Positions 1 to 5,862 of a DNA stretch of 7,172 bases are shown here, one piece after another; within the stretch, counting starts at the first letter, position 1; each line of letters starts with the position of its first letter. Source of the DNA: Pseudomonadota bacterium (GTDB taxonomy: Bacteria; Pseudomonadota; Gammaproteobacteria; Acidiferrobacterales; UBA6901). The notes beneath the pieces were generated by a model, which saw only the letters and a program-made list of their open reading frames with translations, did no database searches and was not told the DNA's origin. A program made the translations under genes and the position numbers. The stretch spans positions 1 through 7,172 of the forward strand of contig JAJYEK010000186.1 of assembly GCA_021785795.1 (NCBI GenBank). The letters are read 5' to 3'.

Positions 1-96
1 ACCGATATCGGCGGCGAGCTGCACATTTGCAATCAGGCACCTCACGGCGCCTGCGTCATCATGGATCTACCCTGCGGAGAGCTTCACAATGGCTGA
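1..96 (+). CDS. C-terminal end of a probable sensor histidine kinase (partial)
   Basis: Only the last 31 codons are present, ending in TGA at 94-96. The peptide contains a GGEL turn, a Gly-Ala pair and a final hydrophobic strand closing with a Leu-Pro (VIMDLP). This is the usual end of a histidine-kinase HATPase_c domain, where GG-x-L, G-A and a final LP pattern form the last strands. The gene overlaps the response-regulator start by 8 bp (ATGGCTGA), which suggests translational coupling and a cognate pair. The sensor domain and the phosphorylated His lie outside the window, so the stimulus cannot be read. The call rests on a short tail plus the neighbouring gene. Confidence 0.72.
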   Translation, partial: TDIGGELHICNQAPHGACVIMDLPCGELHNG

Positions 97-1495
97 CACT
101 TTACTGGTAATCGAAGACGAAATCCTTCTTGGAGCCGAACTCGCACGCCATTACCGGCGAGAAGGCTGGGAGGTTGTGGTTGCGACCACCCTCGCGCATG
201 CCGAGCGCGCGATTGTGGACCAGCGTATCGACCCTCTGGTCGTGCTGTCTGACATGAGTCTGCCGGATGGCAATGCGCTGGATCTTCTCGAGAAGATCCA
301 CAGCCAGCGTGGGGGCGCGGAGTGGATTCTCCTCACTGCCTACGGAAGCGTACCGGATTCCGTGCGCGCCCTGCGTCTGGGTGCGTTCGATTTTGTCGAG
401 AAACCCTGTGACCAGGATCGGCTCGACATGATCGTGGCGGGCGCCGCGCGCAGCGGTCGTGCCCAGCGCCGTCTGCAGGACGAGGCAGCAGCGCAGTCAC
501 GCAAATATCCGGTTTCGTCGTTTCTCGGGCACAGCAATTCCGCCAGCGAAGTGCGCAACATGCTCACCAAGCTCAGCCATGTTCCGTTCAGCACACTGGT
601 CGTCAGCGGCGAGACCGGAACCGGAAAAGGTCTGGCGGCGCGCATTCTCCACCACAGCGGTGCACGCCGCGAGGGCCCCCTCGTCGAGCTCAATTGCGCC
701 GCTCTGCCGCGCGAACTTCTCGAGTCGGAACTGTTCGGACACGAGGCGGGCGCCTTCACCGGTGCGCGCGGGCGGCACCGGGGCCTGCTCGAGCAGGCGC
801 ACGGAGGCACGCTTTTCCTGGATGAAATCGGCGAGATGGACCTGGATCTGCAGGCGAAGCTGCTCAAGGCAATCGAGGACCGGGCCATAAGACGCCTCGG
901 CGGCGACCGGGAAATCAAAGTCGAGGTGCAGATCGTGGCCGCCAGCAACCGCGATCTCGAATCGCTGGTGAGCGCCGGCCGGTTCCGGCAGGATCTGTTT
1001 CATCGCCTCAGCGTATTCCACCTTCACCTTCCCGCCCTGCGCGAGCGTCGCGAGGATGTGAATGATCTGGTACCGGCATTTCTCGCCGAGTTCAATACCA
1101 AGGCCGGGAAATCAGTGAAGTTTGTCCCGCCGGCAGTCCTGAGCAAGCTGCACGCCCACGACTGGCCAGGCAACGTACGCGAACTGCGCAACGTCGTCGA
1201 GCGCTGCGTGCTGTTCGCCGAAAGCGAAGTCTTCCCGGAACAATGGCTGCAGCTTCGCAGTGCCGCCGCTCCGGTTGCCGCTGCAGCGGCAAACCCGACG
1301 GCAAACCACAATGATCACCTTCTGCTGCCTATGGACGGCAGCATGGCGCTCGAGGACATGGATCGCCATATCATCCAGCGTGCCCTGGAACGTACCAACT
1401 TCAACGTCACTGCCGCCGCGCGGTCACTCGGGGCGACGCGCGAGACCTTGCGCTACCGCATCCAGAAGTACAACCTCGCGCGGCCCGGCAACTGA
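89..1495 (+). CDS. NtrC-family sigma54-dependent response regulator
   Basis: This 468-aa protein has the full NtrC layout. The receiver domain (about residues 4-120) has acidic pocket E9/D10, phospho-acceptor D55 in LSDMSLPDG, T83 and K105. The AAA+ sigma54-interaction domain (about 146-380) has Walker A GETGTGKG (174-181), the sigma54-contacting GAFTGA loop (221-226), Walker B TLFLDE (241-246) and the WPGNVRELRN segment (359-368). An Ala-rich linker (about 391-402) leads to a Fis-type helix-turn-helix (about 438-461, TAAARSLGATRETLRYRI). It should activate RNA polymerase carrying sigma54 after phosphorylation by its partner kinase, whose 3' end overlaps this start. Walker A ends in Gly181 where Glu is the usual residue; lysine and threonine are intact. 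The regulon is unknown; the only good sigma54 promoter in the window is at 4613-4628, upstream of the cytochrome c4/bc1 genes. Family assignment is firm; which member it is cannot be said. Confidence 0.96.
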   Translation: MADTLLVIEDEILLGAELARHYRREGWEVVVATTLAHAERAIVDQRIDPLVVLSDMSLPDGNALDLLEKIHSQRGGAEWILLTAYGSVPDSVRALRLGAFDFVEKPCDQDRLDMIVAGAARSGRAQRRLQDEAAAQSRKYPVSSFLGHSNSASEVRNMLTKLSHVPFSTLVVSGETGTGKGLAARILHHSGARREGPLVELNCAALPRELLESELFGHEAGAFTGARGRHRGLLEQAHGGTLFLDEIGEMDLDLQAKLLKAIEDRAIRRLGGDREIKVEVQIVAASNRDLESLVSAGRFRQDLFHRLSVFHLHLPALRERREDVNDLVPAFLAEFNTKAGKSVKFVPPAVLSKLHAHDWPGNVRELRNVVERCVLFAESEVFPEQWLQLRSAAAPVAAAAANPTANHNDHLLLPMDGSMALEDMDRHIIQRALERTNFNVTAAARSLGATRETLRYRIQKYNLARPGN

Positions 1496-1500
1496 CATCA

Positions 1501-1522
1501 CGGCGGCCGACCGCGGCCGCCG
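1501..1522 (+). terminator. GC-only hairpin just after the response-regulator gene
   Basis: Arms 1501-1509 and 1514-1522 are perfectly complementary (9 bp, all G/C) around an ACCG loop, starting 5 bp after the stop codon. No T tract follows, so it is not a canonical intrinsic terminator. It may still block 3' exonucleases or assist Rho-dependent termination. It contains eagI-like CGGCCG cores in both arms, and some chance pairing is expected at this GC content. Confidence 0.4.
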
Positions 1523-2146
1523 GCCTGCCCAGGCTCGGCGCCACGGCCGACTCTTGCCGCGCGGCGTGGAACAGCCGTGCGACCGGCTTCGGAACAGACG
1601 CCGGTGCCCCGGGAAGCGTGCAGTCCTCGCCCTCTGCCGATCGCGCATCGACGCATAAACAGGAACCGCCTTCGGCACAGTAGCCGGATGCGGCTGCCGT
1701 AGCGCGATCGAGCCGGCACGGCGGGTCCGGCGTGCAAGCCTCACCGGCGATTCATGGATTCCGCCCGGGTCGTGACCGGCAGGCGGCTCGGGGTGGATGG
1801 CTCCGATCCCGGGAAGCGGTAGTATATAGAGTCGCGCCGTTACCCGGCCTGCACACAGCCGGTCGGCGCGAGTGCGGCGCGGAGCGCAACCCCTCGCGTC
1901 GGCAATCGCCGGCCGGGCAGCGGCTCGCCCCGGCACGGCTGGTGGAAACCGGCCATCATCGGAATGGCAGGCGACCCCCGCCGAGCCCGCCGCGGTAAAA
2001 ACCGGCATTCCGGCGGCCATGCAGCACGGTTGTGCCCTGCCAGGTATCGCCGCGATAAGACACGGCGGTACACTCTTGCTGCAACCGCAGGAGCGCGGGA
2101 CCCGGGATCTCCGATAGCAACGACAGCGCTGGGAGATGGAGGCAAC
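1523..2146. other. Intergenic stretch without a convincing gene
   Basis: About 620 bp separate the regulator from the FAD oxidoreductase. Open frames exist on both strands, but their products are Arg/Pro/Ala-rich, lack recognisable domains and have no good ribosome binding sites, so I call none. The stretch contains an 11-bp direct repeat (CCCGGGAAGCG at 1608-1618 and 1808-1818, exactly 200 bp apart). It also has a hairpin at 1832-1871 listed separately and a hairpin at 2045-2070 (arms 2045-2052 and 2063-2070, one G-U pair). Weak sigma70-like hexamers are visible (TTGTGC at 2030 with GATAAG at 2054, and TACACT at 2069). The oxidoreductase promoter is probably in the last 120 bp, but I cannot place it. 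Confidence 0.5.
1832..1871 (+). other. Candidate structured RNA or two-tier hairpin
   Basis: Outer arms TCGCGCCG (1832-1839) and CGGCGCGA (1864-1871) pair perfectly for 8 bp. Inside them CCGGC (1844-1848) pairs with GCCGG (1858-1862) around a 9-nt loop, separated by a short asymmetric internal loop. It sits just downstream of the most AT-rich patch of the intergenic region (TAGTATATAG, 1820-1829), which resembles a -10 element. A leader RNA or a small RNA beginning here is possible. No matching riboswitch class is recognised and no downstream T tract is present. Confidence 0.3.
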
Positions 2147-3322
2147 ATGGATAACCGGTGCAAATACCTGATCGTCGGCGGCGGGATGACCGCGGATGCC
2201 GCGGCACGCGCCATACGGGAACTCGACAAGGACGGAAAGCTCATCATGCTGAGCAGTGAACCCCATCCGCCTTACGACCGCCCGCCACTGAGCAAGAAGC
2301 TGTGGGCTGGCAAGCCGCTGGATTCCATCTGGCGCAATACCGCCGAGCTTGGCATCGAACTGCGTCTTAATACGCGGGCGGTAGTGAGCGACGGAAAACG
2401 CCTAAGCGACGGCCATGGAAATGTGTATACATGCGACAGACTGCTGCTTGCGACCGGCGGCACACCGCGGCACCTGCCGTTCGCCGACCCTGACGTGATC
2501 TACTTCCGGACGATGGAGGACTACCTGCGCGTAAGGGCACTCGCTGCCGACCACGCGAGCTTCATCGTCATCGGCGGCGGTTTCATCGGATCGGAGATCG
2601 CTGCGGCGCTGGCGATGTACGGCTCCAAGGTCACCATGATCTTTCCCGAGCGCGGGCTGGGAGCGCGCATCTTTCCCGCCGGCCTGTCCGGATTTCTCAA
2701 TTCCCAGTACCGCGACCGAGGCGTGGACCTGCTGCCGGAGGAGAACGTCAGTGCGGTCGTCAGGACCGGCGCGAAGACCGCGGTCACGACCCGCAGCGGC
2801 AAGACCCTGAACGCCGACGCCGTCATCGCCGGGATCGGAATCGAACCCGAGGTCAGCCTGGCAAAGGCTCTGGGACTCGTGGTTGACAACGGCATCATCG
2901 TCGATAAGTACCTGCGCACGACCCGTGAGGACATCTACGCCGCCGGCGATGTCGCCAACTTCTACAGCTCTGCGCTCGGACATCGCCGGCGTGTCGAGCA
3001 CGAAGACAACGCCAACTCCATGGGCACCGTTGCCGGGCGCAACATGGCCGGGGAATCGGAAGTCTACGACCACCTGCCCTATTTCTATTCCGACCTGTTT
3101 GACTTTGGCTATGAGGCAGTCGGAGAATTTGCATCGGATTACGATATCATTGAGGACTGGACCGAGCCATTCCGGAAAGGCGTGGTCTATTACCTAAGAT
3201 CGGGCAGGGTGCGCGGCGTGCTGCTGTGGAACACCTGGGGCCAGATTGACGCAGCGCGTGGGCTGATTTCGGCACCCGGCCAGGTCGACGCCGAATCCCT
3301 CAGGGGCCGCATCTCCGGCTGA
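2147..3322 (+). CDS. FAD/NAD(P)-dependent oxidoreductase, ferredoxin-reductase/AIF-like
   Basis: The product is a 391-aa soluble flavoprotein of the pyridine-nucleotide-disulfide reductase superfamily. An N-terminal FAD Rossmann fold has YLIVGGGMTADAA (7-19). It is followed by PPYDRPPLSKKLW (41-53), the ATGGTPR junction (102-108), a second Rossmann motif for NAD(P)H, VIGGGFIGSE (141-150), and the second FAD contact IYAAGDVA (263-270). The C-terminal domain, with PYFYSDLFDFGYEAVG (311-326), resembles the reductase C-terminal domain of AIF and ferredoxin or rubredoxin reductases. There is no CxxC redox disulfide, so it is not a thiol reductase; electron transfer to a small redox protein is more likely, partner unknown. 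Start chosen at ATG 2147, preceded by GGAGG (2138-2142). The open frame reaches further upstream to 1964, but that part is not reductase-like. It could feed NAD(P)H-linked electron transfer in an autotroph, which is inference from context only. Confidence 0.92.
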   Translation: MDNRCKYLIVGGGMTADAAARAIRELDKDGKLIMLSSEPHPPYDRPPLSKKLWAGKPLDSIWRNTAELGIELRLNTRAVVSDGKRLSDGHGNVYTCDRLLLATGGTPRHLPFADPDVIYFRTMEDYLRVRALAADHASFIVIGGGFIGSEIAAALAMYGSKVTMIFPERGLGARIFPAGLSGFLNSQYRDRGVDLLPEENVSAVVRTGAKTAVTTRSGKTLNADAVIAGIGIEPEVSLAKALGLVVDNGIIVDKYLRTTREDIYAAGDVANFYSSALGHRRRVEHEDNANSMGTVAGRNMAGESEVYDHLPYFYSDLFDFGYEAVGEFASDYDIIEDWTEPFRKGVVYYLRSGRVRGVLLWNTWGQIDAARGLISAPGQVDAESLRGRISG

Positions 3323-3334
3323 TATTGAGCGTCA

Positions 3335-3350
3335 GCAGACGGCCGTCTGC
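3335..3350. repeat. Perfect 16-bp palindrome after the oxidoreductase gene
   Basis: GCAGACGGCCGTCTGC is its own reverse complement and starts 12 bp after the oxidoreductase stop codon. As RNA it would form a 6-bp stem with a GGCC loop. As DNA it could be a dimeric-regulator site. No T tract follows, so intrinsic termination is not indicated. I did not find a second copy in the window. Confidence 0.45.
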
Positions 3351-3384
3351 CGCCCGTATGCTCCCGCTGCGGAACGGAGGCACG

Positions 3385-3543
3385 TTGGCAGAGCAACTAT
3401 GGGTCTATCGCGGCCGGGACGCCGGCAGCAGTCGGTGCATCACCGGATGCAGCGTGCACCCGGTGACGGCCGCAGAAGCGCCTCGCCGCTGCCCCGGCCG
3501 GGTTCCGGCGGGCAGGCTCGTGGCCCGGGATGACCTGTCTTGA
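3385..3543 (+). CDS. Possible small ORF coupled to the first DUF488 gene
   Basis: A 52-codon frame starts at TTG 3385 behind GGAGG (3376-3380, 4-nt spacer). It ends at TGA 3541-3543, which overlaps the TTG start of the next gene (TTGA, 3540-3543). The ribosome binding site and stop-start overlap are the only support. The peptide is Arg/Ala/Pro-rich with three cysteines, no motif I recognise and no signal sequence. The same DNA contains a strong nested hairpin (3434-3466), so the stretch may instead be an untranslated leader. A longer reading from TTG 3325 has no better start. Confidence 0.25.
   Translation: MAEQLWVYRGRDAGSSRCITGCSVHPVTAAEAPRRCPGRVPAGRLVARDDLS
3434..3466 (+). promoter_or_regulatory. 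Nested, mutually exclusive hairpins
   Basis: The best structure pairs 3440-3446 (TCACCGG) with 3460-3466 (CCGGTGA), skips one A-C mismatch, and continues TGCA (3448-3451) with TGCA (3455-3458) around a 3-nt loop, giving 11 pairs. Two competing structures use the same bases. One is TGCATC (3436-3441) with GATGCA (3446-3451); the other is GGTGCA (3434-3439) with TGCACC (3455-3460). Competing helices in a leader 74 bp before a gene are what a switch or attenuator looks like, but no T tract or ligand class is recognised. A DNA-binding site is the alternative. Confidence 0.35.
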
Positions 3544-4151
3544 ACCGGGCTGCGCTTGACCCGCCGGCAACCGCGTTTACCATCGGACATTCCGCACGGC
3601 CGCTCGCGGAGTTTCTCATGCTGCTGCGCGCCAACGGGGTCAGCTGTGTGGTGGACGTGCGCTCATTCCCGTACTCGCGCCATAATCCGCAATTCAACGG
3701 TGAGCGGCTGGCCGACGTGCTGGGCGACGGCGGCATCCGCTATATGCATCTGACCGGCCTCGGCGGCCGCCGGCGGCCCCTGCCCGGATCACCCAATGGC
3801 GGCTGGCGAAACGCGTCGTTCCGGGGATACGCGGACTACATGCTGACGCCGGAATTTGACGCGGCGCTGCGAACGGTGACCGAACTGGCCACCGGCGAGC
3901 GGACCGCATTGATGTGCGCGGAAGCGGTTCCATGGCGTTGCCATCGATCGCTTATCGCCGATGCCCTGGTTGTCGGCGGTCTGGCGGTCGCCCACATTCT
4001 CGGCCCCGGCCAGCTGCGGCTGCATGTGCTGACCCCGTTCGCCCGTGTCAGCGCCGGACGCCTGAGCTATCCCCCCGAAGATGATCCGCAATCGCCGGCT
4101 GCCGATGCAGTGACCGGGGGCGCGCAACGGAATGGCGGAGGAGATCCATGA
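3540..4151 (+). CDS. DUF488 family protein
   Basis: The 203-aa product has the conserved marks of DUF488 (Pfam PF04343) proteins: TIGHS (14-18) near the start, VVDVRSFPYSRHNPQFN (37-53), and the C-terminal CAE...CHR signature (C126-A-E128, then C134-H-R136). The family's biochemical role is not established to my knowledge; the paired Cys/His positions suggest metal binding or a catalytic thiol, which is inference. The tail beyond about residue 175 is Pro/Gly-rich and probably disordered. TTG 3540 is the only plausible start: an in-frame stop lies at 3531-3533 and the next Met would cut off TIGHS. Ribosome binding is weak (GGGA about 11 bp upstream), so coupling to the preceding small frame is possible. 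The gene overlaps the next by ATGA, and that neighbour is also a DUF488 protein of a different subfamily. Confidence 0.88.
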   Translation: MNRAALDPPATAFTIGHSARPLAEFLMLLRANGVSCVVDVRSFPYSRHNPQFNGERLADVLGDGGIRYMHLTGLGGRRRPLPGSPNGGWRNASFRGYADYMLTPEFDAALRTVTELATGERTALMCAEAVPWRCHRSLIADALVVGGLAVAHILGPGQLRLHVLTPFARVSAGRLSYPPEDDPQSPAADAVTGGAQRNGGGDP

Positions 4152-4558
4152 TCGAGATCAGGCGTGTCTACGATGATCCATCCGGGCGCAGGAAGGAGGT
4201 TCGCTTCCTGATCGAACGTCTGTGGCCGCGCGGCATAAAGAAAGAATCCCTGGACCTGAGCGGCGGCTGGCTCAAAGAGGCTGCCCCGAGCACGGCCCTG
4301 CGTCGCTGGTTTGGCCATGATCCGGGCAGGTGGACGGAATTTCGAAGGCGCTATCGCGCAGAGCTGGATGCACACCCGCCCGCATGGCAGCCAATCCTCG
4401 AAGCAGCACGCACGCATCACGTCACGCTCTGCTACAGCGCGCGCGACATTCACCACAACAGCGCGCTGGTGCTTAAGGAATACCTGGAAGCGAAACTCGC
4501 ACACGCAGCCCGGTCGGCCGGGAAGGTGGATCCTAACCACCAGATACGGGCTAAATAA
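4148..4558 (+). CDS. yeaO: YeaO-like DUF488 protein
   Basis: The 136-aa product matches the short YeaO type of DUF488: IRRVYD (4-9), ERLWPRGI (23-30), WLKEAAPST (41-49), RWFGHDPGRW (53-62), FRRRYRAEL (65-73), and the VTLCYSARD..HN segment (92-104). The usual Asp of the DRLWPRG motif is Glu23 here. Length is normal for the subfamily apart from a basic extension after about residue 116. The start ATG at 4148 overlaps the previous stop (ATGA) and has GGAGGAG at 4137-4143, so the two DUF488 genes are certainly co-translated or co-transcribed. The molecular function is unknown. The 3' end of this gene carries an inverted repeat (4435-4468) in the right place to be an activator site for the sigma54 promoter downstream. 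Confidence 0.92.
   Translation: MIEIRRVYDDPSGRRKEVRFLIERLWPRGIKKESLDLSGGWLKEAAPSTALRRWFGHDPGRWTEFRRRYRAELDAHPPAWQPILEAARTHHVTLCYSARDIHHNSALVLKEYLEAKLAHAARSAGKVDPNHQIRAK
4435..4468. repeat. Inverted repeat, candidate upstream activator site
   Basis: Arms CAGCGCGC (4435-4442) and GCGCGCTG (4461-4468) are perfect reverse complements with an 18-bp spacer. The 9-mer ACAGCGCGC also occurs directly at 4434-4442 and 4458-4466. The midpoint lies about 175 bp upstream of the -12 element of the sigma54 promoter, within the range where NtrC-type activators bind. It is inside the yeaO-like coding region and is simple GC alternation, so chance is a serious alternative. Confidence 0.25.
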
Positions 4559-4596
4559 CCCGGCCGTACGCGCATCGCCGGCACGGACCGTTGATT

Positions 4597-4609
4597 TATC
4601 AGAAAATTC
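4597..4609 (+). promoter_or_regulatory. IHF-like site in AT-rich patch
   Basis: TATCAGAAAATTC fits the IHF consensus WATCARNNNNTTR at all fixed positions but the last. It lies in the most AT-rich stretch of the region (about 4591-4613), immediately upstream of the sigma54 -24 element. IHF commonly bends DNA between activator and polymerase at such promoters. It is closer to the promoter than usual, so the patch could instead be an alpha-subunit contact (UP-like) element. Confidence 0.4.
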
Positions 4610-4612
4610 TTA

Positions 4613-4628
4613 TGGCATGAAGCTTGCT
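4613..4628 (+). promoter_or_regulatory. Sigma54 (-24/-12) promoter
   Basis: TGGCATG (4613-4619), four bases, then TTGCT (4624-4628) matches the consensus TGGCACG-N4-TTGCW with one mismatch. The invariant GG (4614-4615) and GC (4626-4627) are separated by exactly 10 bp, the strict spacing for sigma54. Transcription would start near 4639. It lies 55 bp after the yeaO-like stop codon and points at the 62-aa ORF and the cytochrome c4/SDR/Rieske genes. Activation would need an NtrC-type protein such as the one encoded at 89-1495. Confidence 0.85.
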
Positions 4629-4714
4629 TTAGTCGCGCTCTGACGGACATACTGAAAAAGCCGCGGGCCATCACGGGCAGCGCTGCGGACTGTCCTGCGA
4701 AACGGAGCAATGCC

Positions 4715-4903
4715 ATGAACGCCGGGGTTTCAAGCCCGACCGACTTTCGGCAGCACGGATTTCCGGTCGCCGACACCGCGGTCGTCGGCAACATCATCGG
4801 CGCCCTGGCAATCGATCGATGGGCCGAATCGGCGAATCGCTGCGCTGCTACGCAGTCGGCGGGATTTTCAATTGGTCTGGATATGGACAAGGCCGGGTCG
4901 TGA
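4715..4903 (+). CDS. Unidentified 62-aa protein, first ORF after the sigma54 promoter
   Basis: A 62-codon frame starts at ATG 4715 with AACGGAG (4701-4707) at a 7-nt spacing, about 75 nt after the predicted sigma54 transcription start, and ends at TGA 4901-4903. An earlier ATG at 4710 is too close to the ribosome binding site and reads only two codons. I recognise no family. The peptide has a mildly hydrophobic middle (AVVGNIIGALAI, residues 22-33), one Cys (C43), no export signal and no haem motif. A hairpin begins at its stop codon (4900-4931). It may be a small regulatory or assembly protein of the respiratory operon, a leader peptide, or a frame open by chance; promoter and binding-site placement favour real translation. 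Confidence 0.5.
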   Translation: MNAGVSSPTDFRQHGFPVADTAVVGNIIGALAIDRWAESANRCAATQSAGFSIGLDMDKAGS

Positions 4904-4931
4904 CGGCTGCTTGTCGTAACGTGGCCGTCAC
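4900..4931 (+). terminator. Hairpin at the stop codon of the 62-aa ORF
   Basis: GTGACGGC (4900-4907) pairs perfectly with GCCGTCAC (4924-4931), and the stem can extend inward by a C-G and two wobble pairs. The left arm includes the TGA stop of the small ORF. The following bases (GTTTGTGTTCT, 4937-4947) are only moderately T-rich. It could be a leaky terminator or a processing/stability element setting the ratio between the small ORF and the cytochrome genes. Confidence 0.4.
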
Positions 4932-5230
4932 AGCCCGTTTGTGTTCTGCCCCGTGCGGTGGCACCGGCGTCCGCCCCGCCCGCGTGGGCTTTGCACACCC
5001 GGGGGCGGGTTCTTCCCGGAATGCGCAACCGCGCGCATCTGCCGCAATGGCACTGCCTTGCGCGTCCGGATTGCCGGTTGCGGCGGGAACCTGCAGGCAG
5101 CCGGGCGCGATTCCGTCAACCGGATCCGCGGAACAGGGGCGGCTTCCTTCGGGAACCGGACTTTGTCCGGACAGGAACCCTGCAGCGAAGAGTATCGGAA
5201 TCATAGAAAACGAAAGCGTGAGGAGTGGTA
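4932..5230 (+). other. Long untranslated leader before the cytochrome c4 gene
   Basis: About 300 bp carry no ORF I can support. Open frames exist on both strands, including one ending TAATG at the cytochrome start, but they lack good starts and recognisable content. A compact hairpin is visible at 5156-5170 (CCGGAC, TTT loop, GTCCGG). I see no convincing sigma70 promoter next to the cytochrome start, so transcription probably comes from the sigma54 promoter about 600 bp upstream, or from a weak site I cannot place. Confidence 0.45.
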
Positions 5231-5851
5231 ATGACAAGCAATCTGTGGCTGAGGCAAATCGGTGTCGTAGCGGGTGCGGTCCTTCTTCTGACCGGAGCTG
5301 CACATGCAGCCAAGAAACCTCCATCGATCGTTGCGACATGCGCCGCCTGTCACGGCGTCAACGGTGTTTCCGTGGCCTCCACTTTTCCCGACCTGGCTGG
5401 CCAATGGTCCCCCTACCTTACTGCGCAGATCCGGGCTTTCAAAGATCATACGCGTGCCGACCCACTTGCCAAATCCATCATGTGGGGAATGGCGGCCACG
5501 ATACCCGACAATGAAATTTCCGAGGTGTCACGCTACTTCGCCAGCCAGAAGGGGCCAGCGCCGGGCACAGAGCCGGCAGCGCTGGTTGCGGCGGGACGAA
5601 AAATATTCATGGGCGGAATTACAAGCACCAACACACCTGCGTGCATGGCGTGCCATGGTCCGACCGGACGGGGCCTGCCACCGCTCTTTCCCCGGCTTGC
5701 CGGCCAGCACGCCGCGTATGTGGCGACCCAGCTCGGCTATTTCAAGCAGGGGCTGCGCACTAACGGATCGAGCAGCATCATGCAGACGATCGCCGCAAAG
5801 CTGACAACCAAAGAGATCAAAGAGGTCGCGGCATTCACCCGCACGCTCTAA
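5231..5851 (+). CDS. cycA: Di-haem cytochrome c4
   Basis: The 206-aa precursor has a Sec signal peptide (basic R8, hydrophobic 10-22, AHA cleavage near residue 26), so it acts in the periplasm. Two haem-c sites, CAACH (37-41) and CMACH (138-142), lie in two similar halves. Probable axial methionines follow in SIMWGMA (M84 or M87) and SIMQTIA (M184), and each half has the P-L-AGQ turn (PDLAGQ 53-58; PRLAGQ 154-159). This is the class I di-haem c4 pattern. Such cytochromes carry electrons between the bc1 complex and terminal oxidases or other periplasmic carriers. AGGAG (5221-5225) with a 5-nt spacer fixes the ATG at 5231; a GTG at 5225 falls within the ribosome binding site. It is followed 11 bp later by the SDR gene. 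The order c4-SDR-Rieske is the one I recall for petI of Acidithiobacillus ferrooxidans, which suggests a link to its bc1 complex. Confidence 0.94.
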   Translation: MTSNLWLRQIGVVAGAVLLLTGAAHAAKKPPSIVATCAACHGVNGVSVASTFPDLAGQWSPYLTAQIRAFKDHTRADPLAKSIMWGMAATIPDNEISEVSRYFASQKGPAPGTEPAALVAAGRKIFMGGITSTNTPACMACHGPTGRGLPPLFPRLAGQHAAYVATQLGYFKQGLRTNGSSSIMQTIAAKLTTKEIKEVAAFTRTL

Positions 5852-5862
5852 GGAAACAGCCA

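Noticed and set aside
1551..1570. A second GG...TTGC arrangement after the regulator gene
   Set aside because: Also 9-bp spacing, and the following bases do not fit TTGCW.
1608..1818. 11-bp direct repeat CCCGGGAAGCG spaced exactly 200 bp
   Set aside because: Two copies of a GC-rich 11-mer are weak evidence; no third copy, regular array or mobile-element end was seen.
2067..2080. A sigma54-like GG...GC near the oxidoreductase start (GGTACACTCTTGC)
   Set aside because: The spacing between GG and GC is 9 bp rather than the strict 10, and the -24 block lacks the GGCAC core.
1424..2266. Long minus-strand open frame across the intergenic region
   Set aside because: The product is Arg/Pro/Ala/Cys-rich without domains and overlaps both flanking real genes; open antisense frames are common at this GC content.
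5225..5230. GTG 5225 as the cytochrome c4 start
   Set aside because: It lies inside the AGGAG ribosome binding site, which is correctly spaced for ATG 5231.
4941..5231. Plus-strand open frame ending TAATG at the cytochrome start
   Set aside because: The stop-start overlap is attractive, but it begins only at a non-ATG codon with no ribosome binding site and the peptide is Arg/Gly-rich without a recognisable fold.
4848..5339. Minus-strand open frame over the cytochrome leader
   Set aside because: One hydrophobic stretch is present, but there is no ribosome binding site or motif, and it overlaps the cytochrome signal-peptide region.
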